DNA of 64,000 nt from Perognathus longimembris pacificus (Eukaryota > Chordata > Mammalia > Rodentia > Heteromyidae). Positions 35,481-46,324 of this stretch are shown here, piece after piece. How positions within the stretch are numbered: the first letter of the stretch is position 1; each line of letters opens with the position of its first letter. Where the stretch lies: NCBI RefSeq assembly GCF_023159225.1, contig NC_063167.1, positions 69,627,798 through 69,691,797 of the forward strand. Direction: 5' to 3'. The position numbers and the translations under genes are program-made. The notes under the pieces were generated by a model, which worked only from the letters and a program-made list of their open reading frames with translations, searched no databases and had not been told where the DNA came from.

Positions 35481-36090
35481 GCTGGCCAGTCAGGGATCAT
35501 GGGTCCCAGTGCATGGGGCCTAAGGCTGAGGGGTGGGAAGGAGGAGAGGGGCAGACAGACAGACAGACAGACAAATTCTATGTTCCTCTATGGTTTCCAT
35601 CTGCATCAGTGAGAGCCCCTTTGGCAGGAAGAAAAGAATTCAGTGTCCACAACAGACAGAAGGGAGGCTGATGCTGCCCCCATGCCCTAGTGTCTACCTC
35701 AGCACCCCTGTGCTTGTTGGGGTGCAGCAAACAGCAGTTTCCGAGAACCATCGATCCTTAGAGGCTTCTTGTCCTGAGAGCGATGCAGGGGCCACCTATC
35801 TGGTCAGGACTCTTCCTACAACCCTACAGGAGAGGCATCAGGAGAACTGGCCTGATCCCAAGACCTCAGTGCCAGCCACACGTTCTAACCCCAATTCTGT
35901 GGCAGGGAAGGCAAGGCAGACCTAGAACAACTGGAAGAAAATGAATGTGTATTTGTACAGAGCCTGAAGAGAAGAAGCTGTTTCTGTTTGAAACTGAAAG
36001 TTACCGCAATGAAAGGGAGAAGAGAATTTCTGGAAACATATAGAATCTAAAGGTTCTACAATTCTTAGAGCCCAGAAGATTCCTAGATTT

Positions 36091-36099
36091 AACTCTCTC

Positions 36100-36182
<83 letters not shown>
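36091..36182. repeat. (CT)n(CA)n compound microsatellite
   Basis: About 24 CT units with single interruptions switch abruptly to about 22 CA units. Confidence 0.95.
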
Positions 36183-36183
<1 letters not shown>

Positions 36184-36187
<4 letters not shown>

Positions 36188-36385
36188 CTCATACCTATGA
36201 TCCTAGCTACTCTGGAGGCTGAAATCTGAGGATCCCAGTTTGAAGCCACCAACCCTGTCAGGAAAGTCCATGAGACTCTTTAACCAACAAAAAAGCCAGA
36301 AGAGGAGGAGTGGACTCAGTGGCACCATCCTTGAGTGAAAATGCTAAAGGACAGCTCCCAGGCCCTGAGTTCAAGCCTCCAAACC
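36184..36385 (+). repeat. B1-like/Geo SINE
   Basis: Last SINE before the promoter region. Shortened in both halves. Confidence 0.6.
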
Positions 36386-37189
36386 TGAAAGAACCTTAAA
36401 GCACAGATGCAGTTGGAGCCCTTTCCCTCCCCTGGGCTCCTCACTCTCTTCCTCCAAGAAGGCAGAGTGTTCTGTTGGCTTCTCTCCTTCCAGCAAGGAC
36501 AGCAGTGCTGCTATTCTGTTGTAGAAATGGGGGGGGGGGGGTGCATTGTGTCAAAAAAGGCCAACTTCAAAGGCAAGTGACTGAGCCCCAGAGCATCTTC
36601 AGAGTCATTAGCAGACCTAACAAACACCTCATGGCCCCAGGTAATGTGGGAATAGACCAGGAATGGACCCTTGGCTGCCAGCTGGACTGGGAACAGGTGG
36701 GGATGGGAGCAGGTGGGTACTAGAGCGGTTGGCACGGCAGCCAACCTGATCTCTGCTTAAACCCTATGCTGATCACTCTTACCACCCACAACTTCCCTTC
36801 ACCCCGTGGCCTGCGGAGTAAGTTCAGTCACCTCCACATACGGGAAAGTGATGTGCCTGGGTGGGGGCCTATGCAGATCCTTCGCTTCTGGAGAGGTTAA
36901 TGAACAGGAGGGTTTGCTTTCCGTCTGGCCACTTTGGGCACAGCTATTTCCACAGCAGGGCTGACTGAGATTTTCGGAGTAATTTTTGCATAGACTCTGC
37001 ATCCCAAGAGGCTTGACAAAAGATAGCAAAGTCTGAATCTCCATTCTGTTCGGTGAGCTAGGCCCCGGTGGAGGAGTTCCAGGGAGGCTTAAGACCAGGA
37101 GGGAGAGCTTGCATTTTCCACAAAAGTGCAGGTGGGAAGACCCAGCTTCCTCTGGCTGGAGGCCCCAAACTCAGGCAGGGAGCTGCAGA
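36386..37189. other. Intron 1 sequence flanking the CpG island
   Basis: No repeat apart from a G run at 36530-36541, and no exon recognised. Confidence 0.45.
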
Positions 37190-37917
37190 GACCGAAGCCT
37201 GGGGCCCGGGTCCTGATCGCACCCCCATATGCCGTACATACGCCAGGCATCCCCAGCCCCGTGTCCCCAACCCCGCCTCCCCACCGGGCCCCTGGGCTTC
37301 GCGGGGCCGTGTGACTCAGCAGCCCAAAGTTCCCCAGGGTTGACAACTCAAACCCGCCGTGTGAATCAGCCTGCGGGCCGGGGCCTGATTCACCCCGTGC
37401 CCTCGGCTCCTCTCCCGTCCCGGCTCCCGGACCTGCCTCCCGCACTCAGGGCGTCTCTCAGGGTCGGCACCGGCACCTCGTGGGTGGGACCGGGACGCGG
37501 ACTGCCAGCCCGGGGCGGCTCCGCCGGGACCCACAGGTGCGCTCGGCCCAGCCCGCTGGAGAAGGACCACCGGGAGAAAAGAGGGAGACGGGGATGGTGG
37601 GGAGGGGCCGGGACCCCCGAGCCCGAGGGTGCTCACGGCTCGGCTGACCGGAGTCGCGCCCGCCTGGTCTCCCCCGGGGTCGGGCCCGGGCCTCTCCGGC
37701 TGCGGGATCAGCCAGGGAGGAGTGGCGCCCCGAATCCCGCCAAGTCCCGGGCTCCGCTTGCTCCGACCCGAACTGACCCTTGACCTCCAGTGACCACAGG
37801 CGGCCCCCCACCCCTTCCAGAACCTCTGACCCCGACCCCCAGCTCCGGGACTCCAGCGGCCCCGGGTCCGGGAGGACTGGGAAGCACCCGCGGTGGGAAA
37901 GGCGCACCGGGCTCCGC

Positions 37918-38052
37918 GGCGGCGGGAACGGCGGAGACTCACGGCTCGGCCCGGCCCGCGGGGTGGGCGCACGGGGCGGCGAGGGCGGCGGGGACGGCGG
38001 GGACTCACGGCTCGGCCTGACCCGCGGGATGGGCGCACGGGGCGGCGGGGAC
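37918..38052. repeat. Tandem duplication of about 68 bp inside the CpG island
   Basis: Two copies of a GC-rich unit containing GACTCACGGCTCGGCC and GGGCGCACGGGGCGGCG, differing at a few bases. Intron 1, about 550 bp from exon 1. Confidence 0.75.
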
Positions 38053-38564
38053 GGCGTCCGGTGCGGCGGGGACCGCGCAGGACCCGCTTCGCGGCGAGCC
38101 GGGTCCGAGTGAGTCAGAGCCACCGGGGCGGCGAGTTATAGGGGAGTGGAGGGGGGCGGCGGGGGAGGAGGGGGCCTCGAGCCCTCCCCGCCCTCCCACC
38201 CCCTCCCCGCCCTCCCCACCGCCCTCCCACCCCTTCCCTGCCTCCGGAGCGCCGCCGGCGCCCCATTCCCTGCACAAAGAACCCAGCCAGCCGCAGACCC
38301 AAGTTTCGGCGCCCCCGGGCGGAGACCCCAGGGCCCTGATACCCGGGCCGGACGGCCGGGCGCCCCCTTCTCCGGCCAAGCGCCTCTGGGGAAACTGAGG
38401 ACCGGGGGACGCAGCCCGGGCCCGCTCCCCGCCGAGTTCCCATCTCTGCTCGCCCCGGAGCCGCGGGGCCGCGGGGCCGCGAGTCCGAAACCCCTCGGTT
38501 TCTGGCGTTTGGGGAGGTGAGTCTCCGGGAAGACCCCAGGAGACCCCCGCGGCCCATCCCGTAC

Positions 38565-38730
38565 CTGCGTCGGCCGCACTCGGCCGCCGCTCCGGGGCCC
38601 GCAGCTCGAGGCTCCTACAAGTCTCCACGTCCAGCCCGAGAGGGGGCGGCCGGGCCCGGCACAGCGAGGCCACGAGCGCGAGCGCCGCCCGGCACCGCGG
38701 CCCCGCGGCGCCCCACGCGCCCCCGCTCAT
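38565..38730 (-). CDS. SYT6: SYT6 coding exon 1 (start codon, luminal N-terminus)
   Basis: It encodes residues 1-55 plus the first base of Gly56, beginning [10 protein letters not shown]. The ATG is at 38730-38728 with G at -3. The segment [13 protein letters not shown] is characteristic of SYT6, and Cys13, Cys24 and Cys39 are the N-terminal cysteines of the SYT3/5/6/10 subgroup. The donor reads GCAG|GTACGG. The exon lies in a strong CpG island, so long reading frames on both strands here are composition artefacts. The 5' untranslated part cannot be delimited; a TATA-like ATTAAAAG lies about 50 bp upstream of the ATG. Confidence 0.95.
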
Positions 38731-39412
38731 GCCGGGGACCCAGCCGCCGGCGACCGCAGCGGCCCCCGGCGCGGGCTGCTTTTAATCCCCTCGCGGTCCC
38801 GCCCCTCACGTGGCCTCCCGCGACGAGGCCGAGTTCCGGGCCTCCGGGTCCTGGGGCCTCCCCACCTCGGGCCTCCGCGCTCCGGGCCGCCCCACCTCGG
38901 GCTGCCTAGGTCTGGAGCCTGTGGCCCCGCAGTCCCGAGCCCGGCCGGCTACAGAAAGACCCAGGCCCGGCTGACCTCTGGCCTCCAGTCTTAATTATAG
39001 GGTTTCAGGGAACCGGTAAAGGGAGGTCACATCCCGCGCTGCGGAAGCGCAGTGGCCGCCGCAGCCCAGGGCGCGGGTGGGGGCCGCGGGAGGACTCGGG
39101 CGCTTTGCCCGGGGTCCGCTGAGCCTCGCTGCGCTCGGGCCAGGCGGGCGAAGACCCCGGAGCTGCGGAGACTCCGGGGCGCATCCGCGTTGCCATGGCG
39201 ACGGGAGCCGCGGCCCGCGGTCTCCATGACGACGGGGGGAACCTTTGTGGGAGTGGGCAGGGGGCGCGCACCCCCACCCCCGGGTCCCCGTCCCCGGGGC
39301 TGTGGGTGCAGCCAGGTCCTTCCTGGTCATGAGAGGTGGGGTGAGGGGAGCCGGACCGACCGGGTCTCCACTAGCAGGGACCGGCCACGGGTAGCCCAGC
39401 CCATGCCGGCTC

Positions 39413-39433
39413 GGCGCTGTCCAGGGTGCTGAA
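39413..39433 (-). promoter_or_regulatory. RE1/NRSE (REST binding site)
   Basis: Read on the minus strand, this 21-bp site has both RE1 halves with canonical spacing: left half TTCAGCACC, a two-base spacer, right half GGACAGCGCC. It lies about 690 bp upstream of the SYT6 ATG at the edge of the CpG island. REST silences neuronal genes in non-neuronal cells through such sites, and SYT6 is neuron-enriched. Occupancy is inferred. Confidence 0.85.
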
Positions 39434-41640
39434 GGTTCGGTTGGTGTAAGCACCCGGTGGGCTCAGGTGGTGGTGAGCACCCGGTGCGCACCAGCAAGGG
39501 GAGGAAGATGGGTCCAGCTTATACCCCAGACCAGCCCCTGGGAGGCCTGGGAACGCAGAGTGAGGGGCTGCAGGTGTAAATGACCCAGGGACACCATGCA
39601 ATCAACTTTCTGCAGGTGGTGCTGGATTTCTGTTCTAGGAACAGGTAAGGTCTGGGGTTACTTTCCTCTTGGGTCATTCTCAAGCCCACATGAGGAACCC
39701 AGAGAGGGGAGGGGGGTCCCTCAGTGCAGACCTCGGTGCGGAGGAACAGGAGCCTGGAGCCCCTGGCCACAGTCCATTAGCAGTTTCCAAAGTGGAGGTT
39801 TGTGTTTATGTAAAACACAGGGAAACAACTTCTCTCTGCCTGTGTTTACGGCAGCTCTGTCACTCCGCCTCTCCAGTTCCTGGGGAAATTCACATAACAA
39901 AGCGCCTGTTTTGCCTTTGCAGAGAATGAAAAAAACAACACAGGACTGTTCCCAGGGCCCAGGCCTGTGATGCAGGGGAATCAATATTTTGCTTGCATGG
40001 AGTGGGGGAATTTGCATGGACACCAAAGGCAAAGGGAGTCTGCTTGGTGCAGAGCAGGTGGCAGAAGACAAGGATGAACGGATCATTTCTCATTGTTCTG
40101 GAATCCGGCCTCCAAGGGCGGGTGGGCCGGCAGTTCCGCAGCGTTTCTAGCGCTCCGGCAGCAGCTCAGCATTTCTCAGCTGAACAGCAAAGGAGGCTGT
40201 GCCTGACCACACAGACCGGCTAGGGGTGAGCTGCTGGGCTCCTGGGGGCCAGGGCAGGTGGGAGTCAGAGACAGACAAACACAGACAGAGCCATGGACCA
40301 CCAGGAAATAAGGGAGGTGAAGAGAGACAGAAACACAGGCATAGATAGATAGATGTATTCCAGAAGAAACGTGCAAGCATTTTGTCTTACGTCAGAGTAC
40401 AGCTCTGCCCAGGTCCTCTTCACCCCCCATCTGTTGCTGACCATGGTGGTCACATGACCAGCAGCAATGTAGGAAAATAAATCCTGGAAAGCCAGGAACT
40501 TTGCCTCTCCAAAGTCCTTTCCCTATAAGCCAACCCCCAAAACACATCTATGCTTTTCCCCTATGAAAAGACCAGATCTGGAACCCAGACCTAGAGAAGG
40601 AAGAAGGTATGAAGAAACAAAATTGTCCCCCTTCGACTCTGTCTGAATTTGGGCTTGGGCAGGCTTCAGGGTGGGGGAGAGGAGGTAAAGAGGCAGTGCC
40701 AGGAGGCCTGGGCTCTGGGACCAGGCACCAGGAGGCGGATGCATCCACAGTCTGGGCCTCCGTCTGCTTGTCTGGGCTGAGGGCTCTCCACACACATTGC
40801 AGACACCATATTGAAGAAGGGGAGGGCAGTGGCTTCATAGATGTTCCATTCACCTTCGGTGGTGCCCACCCCACATCTCTCCTGCCGCTGGCAGGAGCAC
40901 TAAGTTCAGAACACCCAGTCCAACTTCTCAGTGGTGGGGGGCTGAAAGCAGAAGTGAGAGTGCCCCTTCTTTTCTCTTCAGATAGCCCACCTGCTCACCC
41001 CATCCCCACTCTCAGTCTTTACCCTTGGCCTGAACCCACCCTACACTGGGCAGCAATGTCTTGTAGAGTTAGACTACAAGTAAATTAAGACCAAAAATAA
41101 TTTATAAATTTTTTAACCTTGGTAGGAAATTGCTAATGCTGTAGGCAGGAAGAGCAAGCTCCTCTGACATGAGCTGATGTGTCATGTTGTCTTTCCATCT
41201 CAATGCAATTTCTAAATAAGGAGCCCTCTCCTCTCCCTCTCCTCTCCCTCTCCTCCCTCTCCTCCTTCCCCTGCCCTGCTGCCCCCCACCCCAAGATGTG
41301 CTGCCTGACCAGACTCAGTCTGACTCAGACTGCAGGTCATCTGACCTGCAGGAAGAGACTCCCAGCTAGACACCAAGGACCACCCCCCTCCATTCTGCCA
41401 AGCAGATCTGAGCCAGGGACTCTGACCCCACCTTGAGGGGCCCTGGCCTCTCTTTGTGCTCACCTGCTTCTGAGGCAGGGGGCACAGAAGACAGTGTCCA
41501 GAATTGACCTGCACTTGTCCCCAGCAAAGCCCCTAGGAAGGGACCTATCTCAGTTGAGGCTGCGCAGCAGAACTGGTAGGTGCTAATTATCCACCAGGAA
41601 GATGAGAAAATGAAGCCGGGAGGTGGCAGAGAACAGGATC
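39434..41640. other. SINE-free upstream DNA
   Basis: About 2.2 kb upstream of the SYT6 promoter with no SINE, gene or RNA recognised. A short CTCTCC tract lies at 41226-41262. Confidence 0.5.
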
Positions 41641-41641
41641 T

Positions 41642-41850
41642 AGGCCTCTGACCATCTCTCAGTGCCTCTAACCATCTCTCAGTACCTCTGACCATTGCTT
41701 GGTGCCCCTGGCCACCGCTCAGTACCTCTGACCATCACTCAGTGCCCCTGGCCATCTCTCAGTATCTCTGAACATTGCTTAGTGCCTCTAACCATTGCTC
41801 GGTGCCTTTAGCCATTGTCTGGTACCTCTGACCATTGCTCATTGCCTTTC
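41642..41850. repeat. 20-21-bp minisatellite
   Basis: About ten imperfect units of the type TACCTCTGACCATTGCTCAG, varying at the C/T positions. Confidence 0.9.
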
Positions 41851-42117
41851 TTTTTCCAGGAGGAAGGTAGACGGAATGTACAAAAAAAATCATCTTTTCT
41901 TTAAAATATTTATAATATTGTTAGGGTAGCTTTGTAAGAAATAAATGAATATTTGGAAATAAATTACAGGGCAGTAAAAAATCTCTGCCTGTGCCTCTTT
42001 GAAAAGTTCTAACTCTGAATTGGCTGTTCCAGCTGCCTGCTGGCCCGGCTTGCAGGCCTAGAGGGAGTATCAAGGAGAAACACAAAGGTGAAGCTGCCGA
42101 GCTTCCTGGCTCAGCAC

Positions 42118-42297
42118 TTGCTGGGCTTCTTCCCTTGAGGCTGGCGCTCTTCCACTTGAACCACAGAGCCACAGAGCCACTTCCTGGTTTCTGCTGGTTA
42201 ATTGGAGATGAGAGTCTCAGGCTGGCTTCAAATCTCAATCCTCAGATCTCAGCCTCTGCATAGCTAGGATTACAGGCGTGAGCCATTGCTCCTGGCT
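42118..42297 (-). repeat. B1-like/Geo SINE
   Basis: Reverse copy lacking part of its right half, ending AGGATTACAGGCGTGAGCCA. Confidence 0.6.
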
Positions 42298-42999
42298 TCT
42301 GGCTTTCATTCTTGACCAAACCAGACTTGCTCTCAGGGCAGTGTAGGGCATCTCTGCCCCACGTGGGTTGTTTCCTGTGGTTGGAGGCTAGCTTCCAGGA
42401 AAGGGCTAAGCCAAGATGCTCCTCAGACCAGCCCCTCCCCCACGCCAGATTCTGCCCACAGAGCCTGCGGAGGGAGAGTTTGCAATCCCAGGACTCTGGC
42501 TGCTCCACTAATGAAAGGAAACCAGATAAACTGCCAAAATTAATTAATGTGACAGATCTGGAAAGGACTCTGCCAGAACTAGGAGGTCTTCATTCTTGAT
42601 TTCAACAGACTTTAAGAATCAGCGGAGCATGCTGTGGGTCAGGGTGTGGGGGCCCCTGGAGGGAACAAATGTCCACGGGCTTCTAGTGCACGAGTGAGTG
42701 CCTGCCCAGCCTCACCTGCATCTGTGCTCTCTGCAGGGCTCCCCACTGGCCTGCAGGTCTGTCCTGGTCTTCACCAACACTGCCATTTGTATATTTGTGA
42801 AGCGTGGCACACTTTGCCCATTCACTTAGTATGTGCCAAGAGGTAGCTACCATTCCTGTGTTTCCCTCAGGTGGTCCCACAGAGGCTGAAAAGAGTGTGG
42901 TCAGGACTCAGCTAGGATGGAGCAGAGCCAGAGCTCAATTCTTTCTCGTCACATCTTTCTTTCCCTTGTTCACCCATCCAGTGTTGTTAGTTTTGTTTT
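42298..42999. other. Intergenic DNA, no feature seen
   Basis: Unique sequence. The short AT-rich stretch 42530-42560 (AAAATTAATTAATG) is the only notable texture. Confidence 0.4.
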
Positions 43000-43175
43000 G
43001 TATTTTTTGTACTCATTTTGGGGCTCGAACTCAGGACCTTGCACTCTTGCTTGGCTTTTTCTGCTCAGGGCTGGCCCTCTGCCACTTGGGCCACATCCCT
43101 GCTTCTTACTTTTTCCTGGTTAAGTGGAAATAAGCATCTCACAGGCTCATCACAGGTGTGAGCTCGCAAACCCGG
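43000..43175 (-). repeat. B1-like/Geo SINE
   Basis: Reverse right half complete (GGGGCTCGAACTCAGGACC); the left half is truncated. Confidence 0.6.
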
Positions 43176-43529
43176 CTCACCTGGTGTTTGTTGAGGCACT
43201 ATGAAGATCCCATGCATGTCGGCCAGCACTGGGGAGGGTGTCATGCATGGTCAGTCCTCATCCACGGTGGCCCTCCATGCTGGGCCTGCAGAGCTCTGAG
43301 CCCCATGGAGGGCCGTGCTGGAGCAGAGAGGCCACCTGTGAAATTGATTTCAAATGAGCTCTTTGACCTCTCCTTTGCATCACTGCCTGGCTGCAAAACT
43401 CACGTCTGTGACAGAATTCTCCAGTCTCTTCAAGGTCTGCACTCCCTCTGCCTCCCCTCTGGCTTCTCTGTAGTTCAGTTTCTCCCTGAATTCCCCATGT
43501 CTCTCCACTCTGGGTGACTGAGGCTCCAA

Positions 43530-43630
43530 ATGCTGAACACTAATACTAATAGCTACAGTTCTAAATATATTCAAATATTTATTCTGTGCCAGGCTCTCTG
43601 TTGCTTGCTTAATATGGGTTATGGCATTAA
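43530..43630 (+). repeat. MIR remnant
   Basis: AATACTAATAGCTACAGTTC, AATATTTATTCTGTGCCAGGC and GGTTATGGCATT follow the MIR 5' region in order. Confidence 0.5.
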
Positions 43631-43857
43631 AAAATTAAAATTGTCTTTAAGTAGATGTGCACATTCAACATGACAGTGTGTGAGTTCAATGCATCTTCAT
43701 ATCAGGCAAGAGTGAGGGGTCCTGAGTTTGAGCCCAGTACCCCAGTACCTGCATCAAAACAAAAAATAAAAAAAAGAAACAAAGAAAGGAGAAAAAGAAA
43801 AAGAGGATGTGGCTACTAAAGAGGTGAGATATGGGGATCTCAGAAAGATTGACTTTA

Positions 43858-44072
43858 GGGCTGGGAATATGGCCTAGTGGCAAGAGTGCTTGCCTCCTAC
43901 ACATGAAGCTCTCCGTTCGATTCCCCAGCACCACATATATGGAAAACGGCCAGAAGGGGCGCTGTGGCTCAGGTGGCAGAGTGCTAGCCTTGAGCGGGAA
44001 GAAGCCAGGGATAGTGCTCAGGCCCTGAGTCCAAGGCCCAGGACTGGCAAAAAAAAAAAAAAAAAGAAAGAA
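43858..44072 (+). repeat. IDL-Geo SINE, young subfamily, 16-bp target-site duplication
   Basis: AGAAAGATTGACTTTA at 43842-43857 recurs exactly at 44073-44088. The element differs from the copy at 25205 by only about three substitutions outside the A-tail. Confidence 0.93.
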
Positions 44073-44099
44073 AGAAAGATTGACTTTATGCTGATTAAT

Positions 44100-44203
44100 T
44101 GTAGACTCATAGACTTTCTGGCCTGGGTTGGCTTCAAATCCTCATCCTCAAAATTCAGCCTTATGTGTAGCTGGGTGCACAGGGGTGAGCCATGCCACTC
44201 AGC
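44100..44203 (-). repeat. B1-like SINE fragment
   Basis: Left-half remnant only (GTTGGCTTCAAATCCTCATCC). Confidence 0.45.
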
Positions 44204-44283
44204 TGTGAGGTGAGATGCACTGGAAGGTCTGGAGGGGTGGCTGCACCTATTCCAGGCTGCAGGAACTGCTAGGCCAAATGCAG

Positions 44284-44287
<4 letters not shown>

Positions 44288-44332
<45 letters not shown>
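44288..44332. repeat. (GT)n microsatellite
   Basis: About 22 uninterrupted GT units, followed by a short GAGGAG tract. Confidence 0.95.
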
Positions 44333-44333
<1 letters not shown>

Positions 44334-44536
44334 TATGTAAGAGGAAGAGGAGGAGGAGGAAACTAATTTATTTCCTTGCTGAGAGCAAAAATAAAGGACA
44401 AGGTAAAGGAGGGGACTGGCTTGGGAAGTAAGACAAGAGGCAGGGGGAGGCCAAAGCCTGCCCTACAATACCCCTAGCACTGGCTGCAGCTCTGTGAAAA
44501 GTTTCTTTCTGAGAATCAATTGCTCATTTTCCCCAG

Positions 44537-44817
44537 TGTGGGCATGGTGGTGATGTGAGTGTGGTGGTGATGGCGTGGTGGTGATGTGGATGTAGTGGTG
44601 ATGTGGGCATGGTGATGATGTGGGTGTGATGGTGATGGTGTGGTGGTGATGGCGTGGTGGTGATGTGGGCGTGGTGCTGAAGTGGTTGTGGTGGTGATGT
44701 GGGCGTGGTGATGTGGGCGTGGTGGTGATGTGGGTGTGGTGGTGATGGCCTGGTGGTGATGGCGTGGGGGTGATGTGAGCGTGGTGGTGATGTGGACGTG
44801 GTGGTGATGTGGGCGTG
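44537..44817. repeat. GTGGTGATGTGGGCG minisatellite, left part
   Basis: Imperfect 9-18-bp units of GTGGTGATG(TGGGCG). It resumes at 45297 with the same motif, so the two parts were one array before the LTR inserted. Confidence 0.9.
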
Positions 44818-45296
44818 TGTCGGACTACATAAATTGTGGGGGACACTCGGCTCTGCGCGCTACTCCCGCTGGTGGGAGGGCAGAGCATATCCCAGTTGAG
44901 ACTAAGCTGAGATGGAGTAGGGTCGTCGAAGCCCCCCTTATGTTTAAGAGCAGACACTGGACACGGAGATTTCATGGAGCCATCTGATGGACTACCGACT
45001 TCCGAAAGTTTTATTCAGGGGAGGGGTTTATATAACAGTAATGACGAGGGAGAGGGAGGGACTGACCAGGTGCTAACGATAGGCTGGTGAGCATGTCCAT
45101 CACGGTGATGTCATGGACCTTCCCACAGAGGGGGAGACCACAGTCTTCCCAGGACCGGTTCTCTGGGCTCAGGCCAGCGCCATTATGAGACATGTGCTTA
45201 CAGATGGAGGGCAGGGGAGGTTCCAGACCCGGGGAGAAGGTGGGAGTGGATAACAGCCAGCAGTCCCAGGTCTTAAAGGTATAGGCATCCCCAACA
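44818..45296 (-). mobile_element. Solo LTR of an endogenous retrovirus
   Basis: Read on the minus strand it begins TGTTGGGG and ends CCGACA, the TG...CA form with short inverted termini. It has a TATATAA box (about 45027-45036) and an AATAAA signal (45010-45015) in the right order. The flanks GGCGTG and GGCATG form a 6-bp target-site duplication with one mismatch, as in class II (ERVK-like) elements. No internal viral sequence is present. Confidence 0.82.
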
Positions 45297-45763
45297 GGCA
45301 TGGTGGTGATGGCATGGTGGTGATGGTGTGGTGTTGATGTGGGCGTGGTGGTGATGGCGTGGTGGTGATATGGGCATGGTGGTGATGGCGTGGTGGTGAT
45401 ATGGGCATGATGTTGATGTGAGTGTGATGGTAATGGCATGGTGGCATGTGGGCGTGGTGGCGTGTGGGCATGGTGGTGATGTGAGCATGGTGGTGATGTG
45501 AGCATGGTGGTGATGGTGTGGTGGTGATGGCATGGTGGTGATGTGGGCATGGTGGTGATGGCATGGTGGTGATGTGGGCATAGTGGTGATGTGGGCGTGG
45601 TGGTGATGTGGGTGTGGTGGTGATGGCATGGTGGTGATGGCATGGTGGTGATATGGACATAGTGGTGTTGGCGTGGTGGTGATGTGGGTGTGGTGGTGGT
45701 GTGGGCATGGTGGTGATGTGGGCGTGGTGGTGATGGCATGGTGGTGATATGGGCGTGGTGGTG
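45297..45763. repeat. GTGGTGATGTGGGCG minisatellite, right part
   Basis: Same repeat as on the other side of the LTR, with GGCATGGTGGTGAT variants. Confidence 0.9.
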
Positions 45764-46322
45764 AATCCTGTGTCTGCCAAGACAGCAGATTGTTTGCCAG
45801 GGTAAGTTTCTGATAATAATAGAGTCCTTACTGTGCAATTAGCACAGCTAATGAGAAAGGTGGGGTTGTTCCCACTCCCACCCTCCCTTTTTAACTCCCT
45901 GTTCTCTTCTCTGTCCAAGTGTTCTTTCCCTCTGTCCCTGTGCTGGAGAGACAGCTCAAGGTGGGACTGGCACTGCCTGATTGGGTTCAGGGTTCTCCCA
46001 AATTAACCAGGTGCCAGTGGAGCTGGGAGAGCCAGGAAGGATGGGTGTGGAGGAGGAGGCGAGAGCTAGCCTTGATGGTGGGCACCATAATGGCTGAAAA
46101 GTTGGGGCAGGGCTGCTGGTGGGGTGGAGTCAGATTGGTGCCCCCTACCTGGTACCTGGCTGGATCGGCAGAGCTGCCTTGTCTCTGGCTGGTGAGGAGA
46201 CAGGCTTGGGGGAGGGGGCGAGGAAGGGAGTAAGGGAGGGCTGGGGGAGGGGAGGTTGCCTCAGTTTAGCTGCAGGTTGATGGGAGCATATTTCTTTCCA
46301 CTTCATTCTGAGTAATTAGTTT
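45764..46322. other. Intergenic DNA, no feature seen
   Basis: Unique sequence, G-rich toward 46.2 kb. No gene is recognised. Confidence 0.4.
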
Positions 46323-46323
46323 C

Positions 46324-46324
<1 letters not shown>

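Larger units (their letters stand above)
4839..38730 (-). other. SYT6: SYT6 gene, coding span (six exons; terminal mini-exon not found)
   Basis: The joined exons encode 506 residues of synaptotagmin-6, a membrane-anchored C2-domain protein of regulated exocytosis known from neurons and from the sperm acrosome reaction. Domain order: luminal N-terminus with cysteines at 13, 24 and 39 (the N-terminal cysteines of the SYT3/5/6/10 group form disulfide dimers); a transmembrane segment at about 61-85; a linker; C2A from about 230; C2B from about 359. Calcium ligands visible are D261, D267, D319, D321, D327 in C2A and D393, D399, D453, D455, E461 in C2B. Introns measure 9093, 2032, 16471, 3059 and 1719 bp. 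Known mouse SYT6 is about 511 residues ending in Gly-Asn-Pro-Arg-Leu, so five residues are missing. Recognition rests on remembered SYT6 protein; SYT3, SYT9 and SYT10 are paralogs and fit less well. Confidence 0.96.
37190..39330. promoter_or_regulatory. CpG island spanning SYT6 exon 1, 5' intron 1 and promoter
   Basis: Base composition turns strongly GC-rich with dense CpG, unlike either flank; the boundaries are by eye. It covers exon 1, about 1.3 kb of intron 1 and about 600 bp upstream of the ATG. GC boxes (GGGGCGG-like) occur repeatedly. A TATA-like ATTAAAAG (minus strand, about 38778-38786) lies about 50 bp upstream of the ATG. The transcription start cannot be placed from sequence alone. 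Confidence 0.85.

Noticed and set aside
37229..38909. Several overlapping 120-240-codon frames around SYT6 exon 1
   Set aside because: Stops are rare in CpG-island sequence. Only 38565-38730 on the minus strand matches a known protein.
44463..45918. His/Pro/Thr-rich frames on the minus strand
   Set aside because: Translations of the GTGGTGATG minisatellite; the non-repetitive middle is the solo LTR, not a viral gene.
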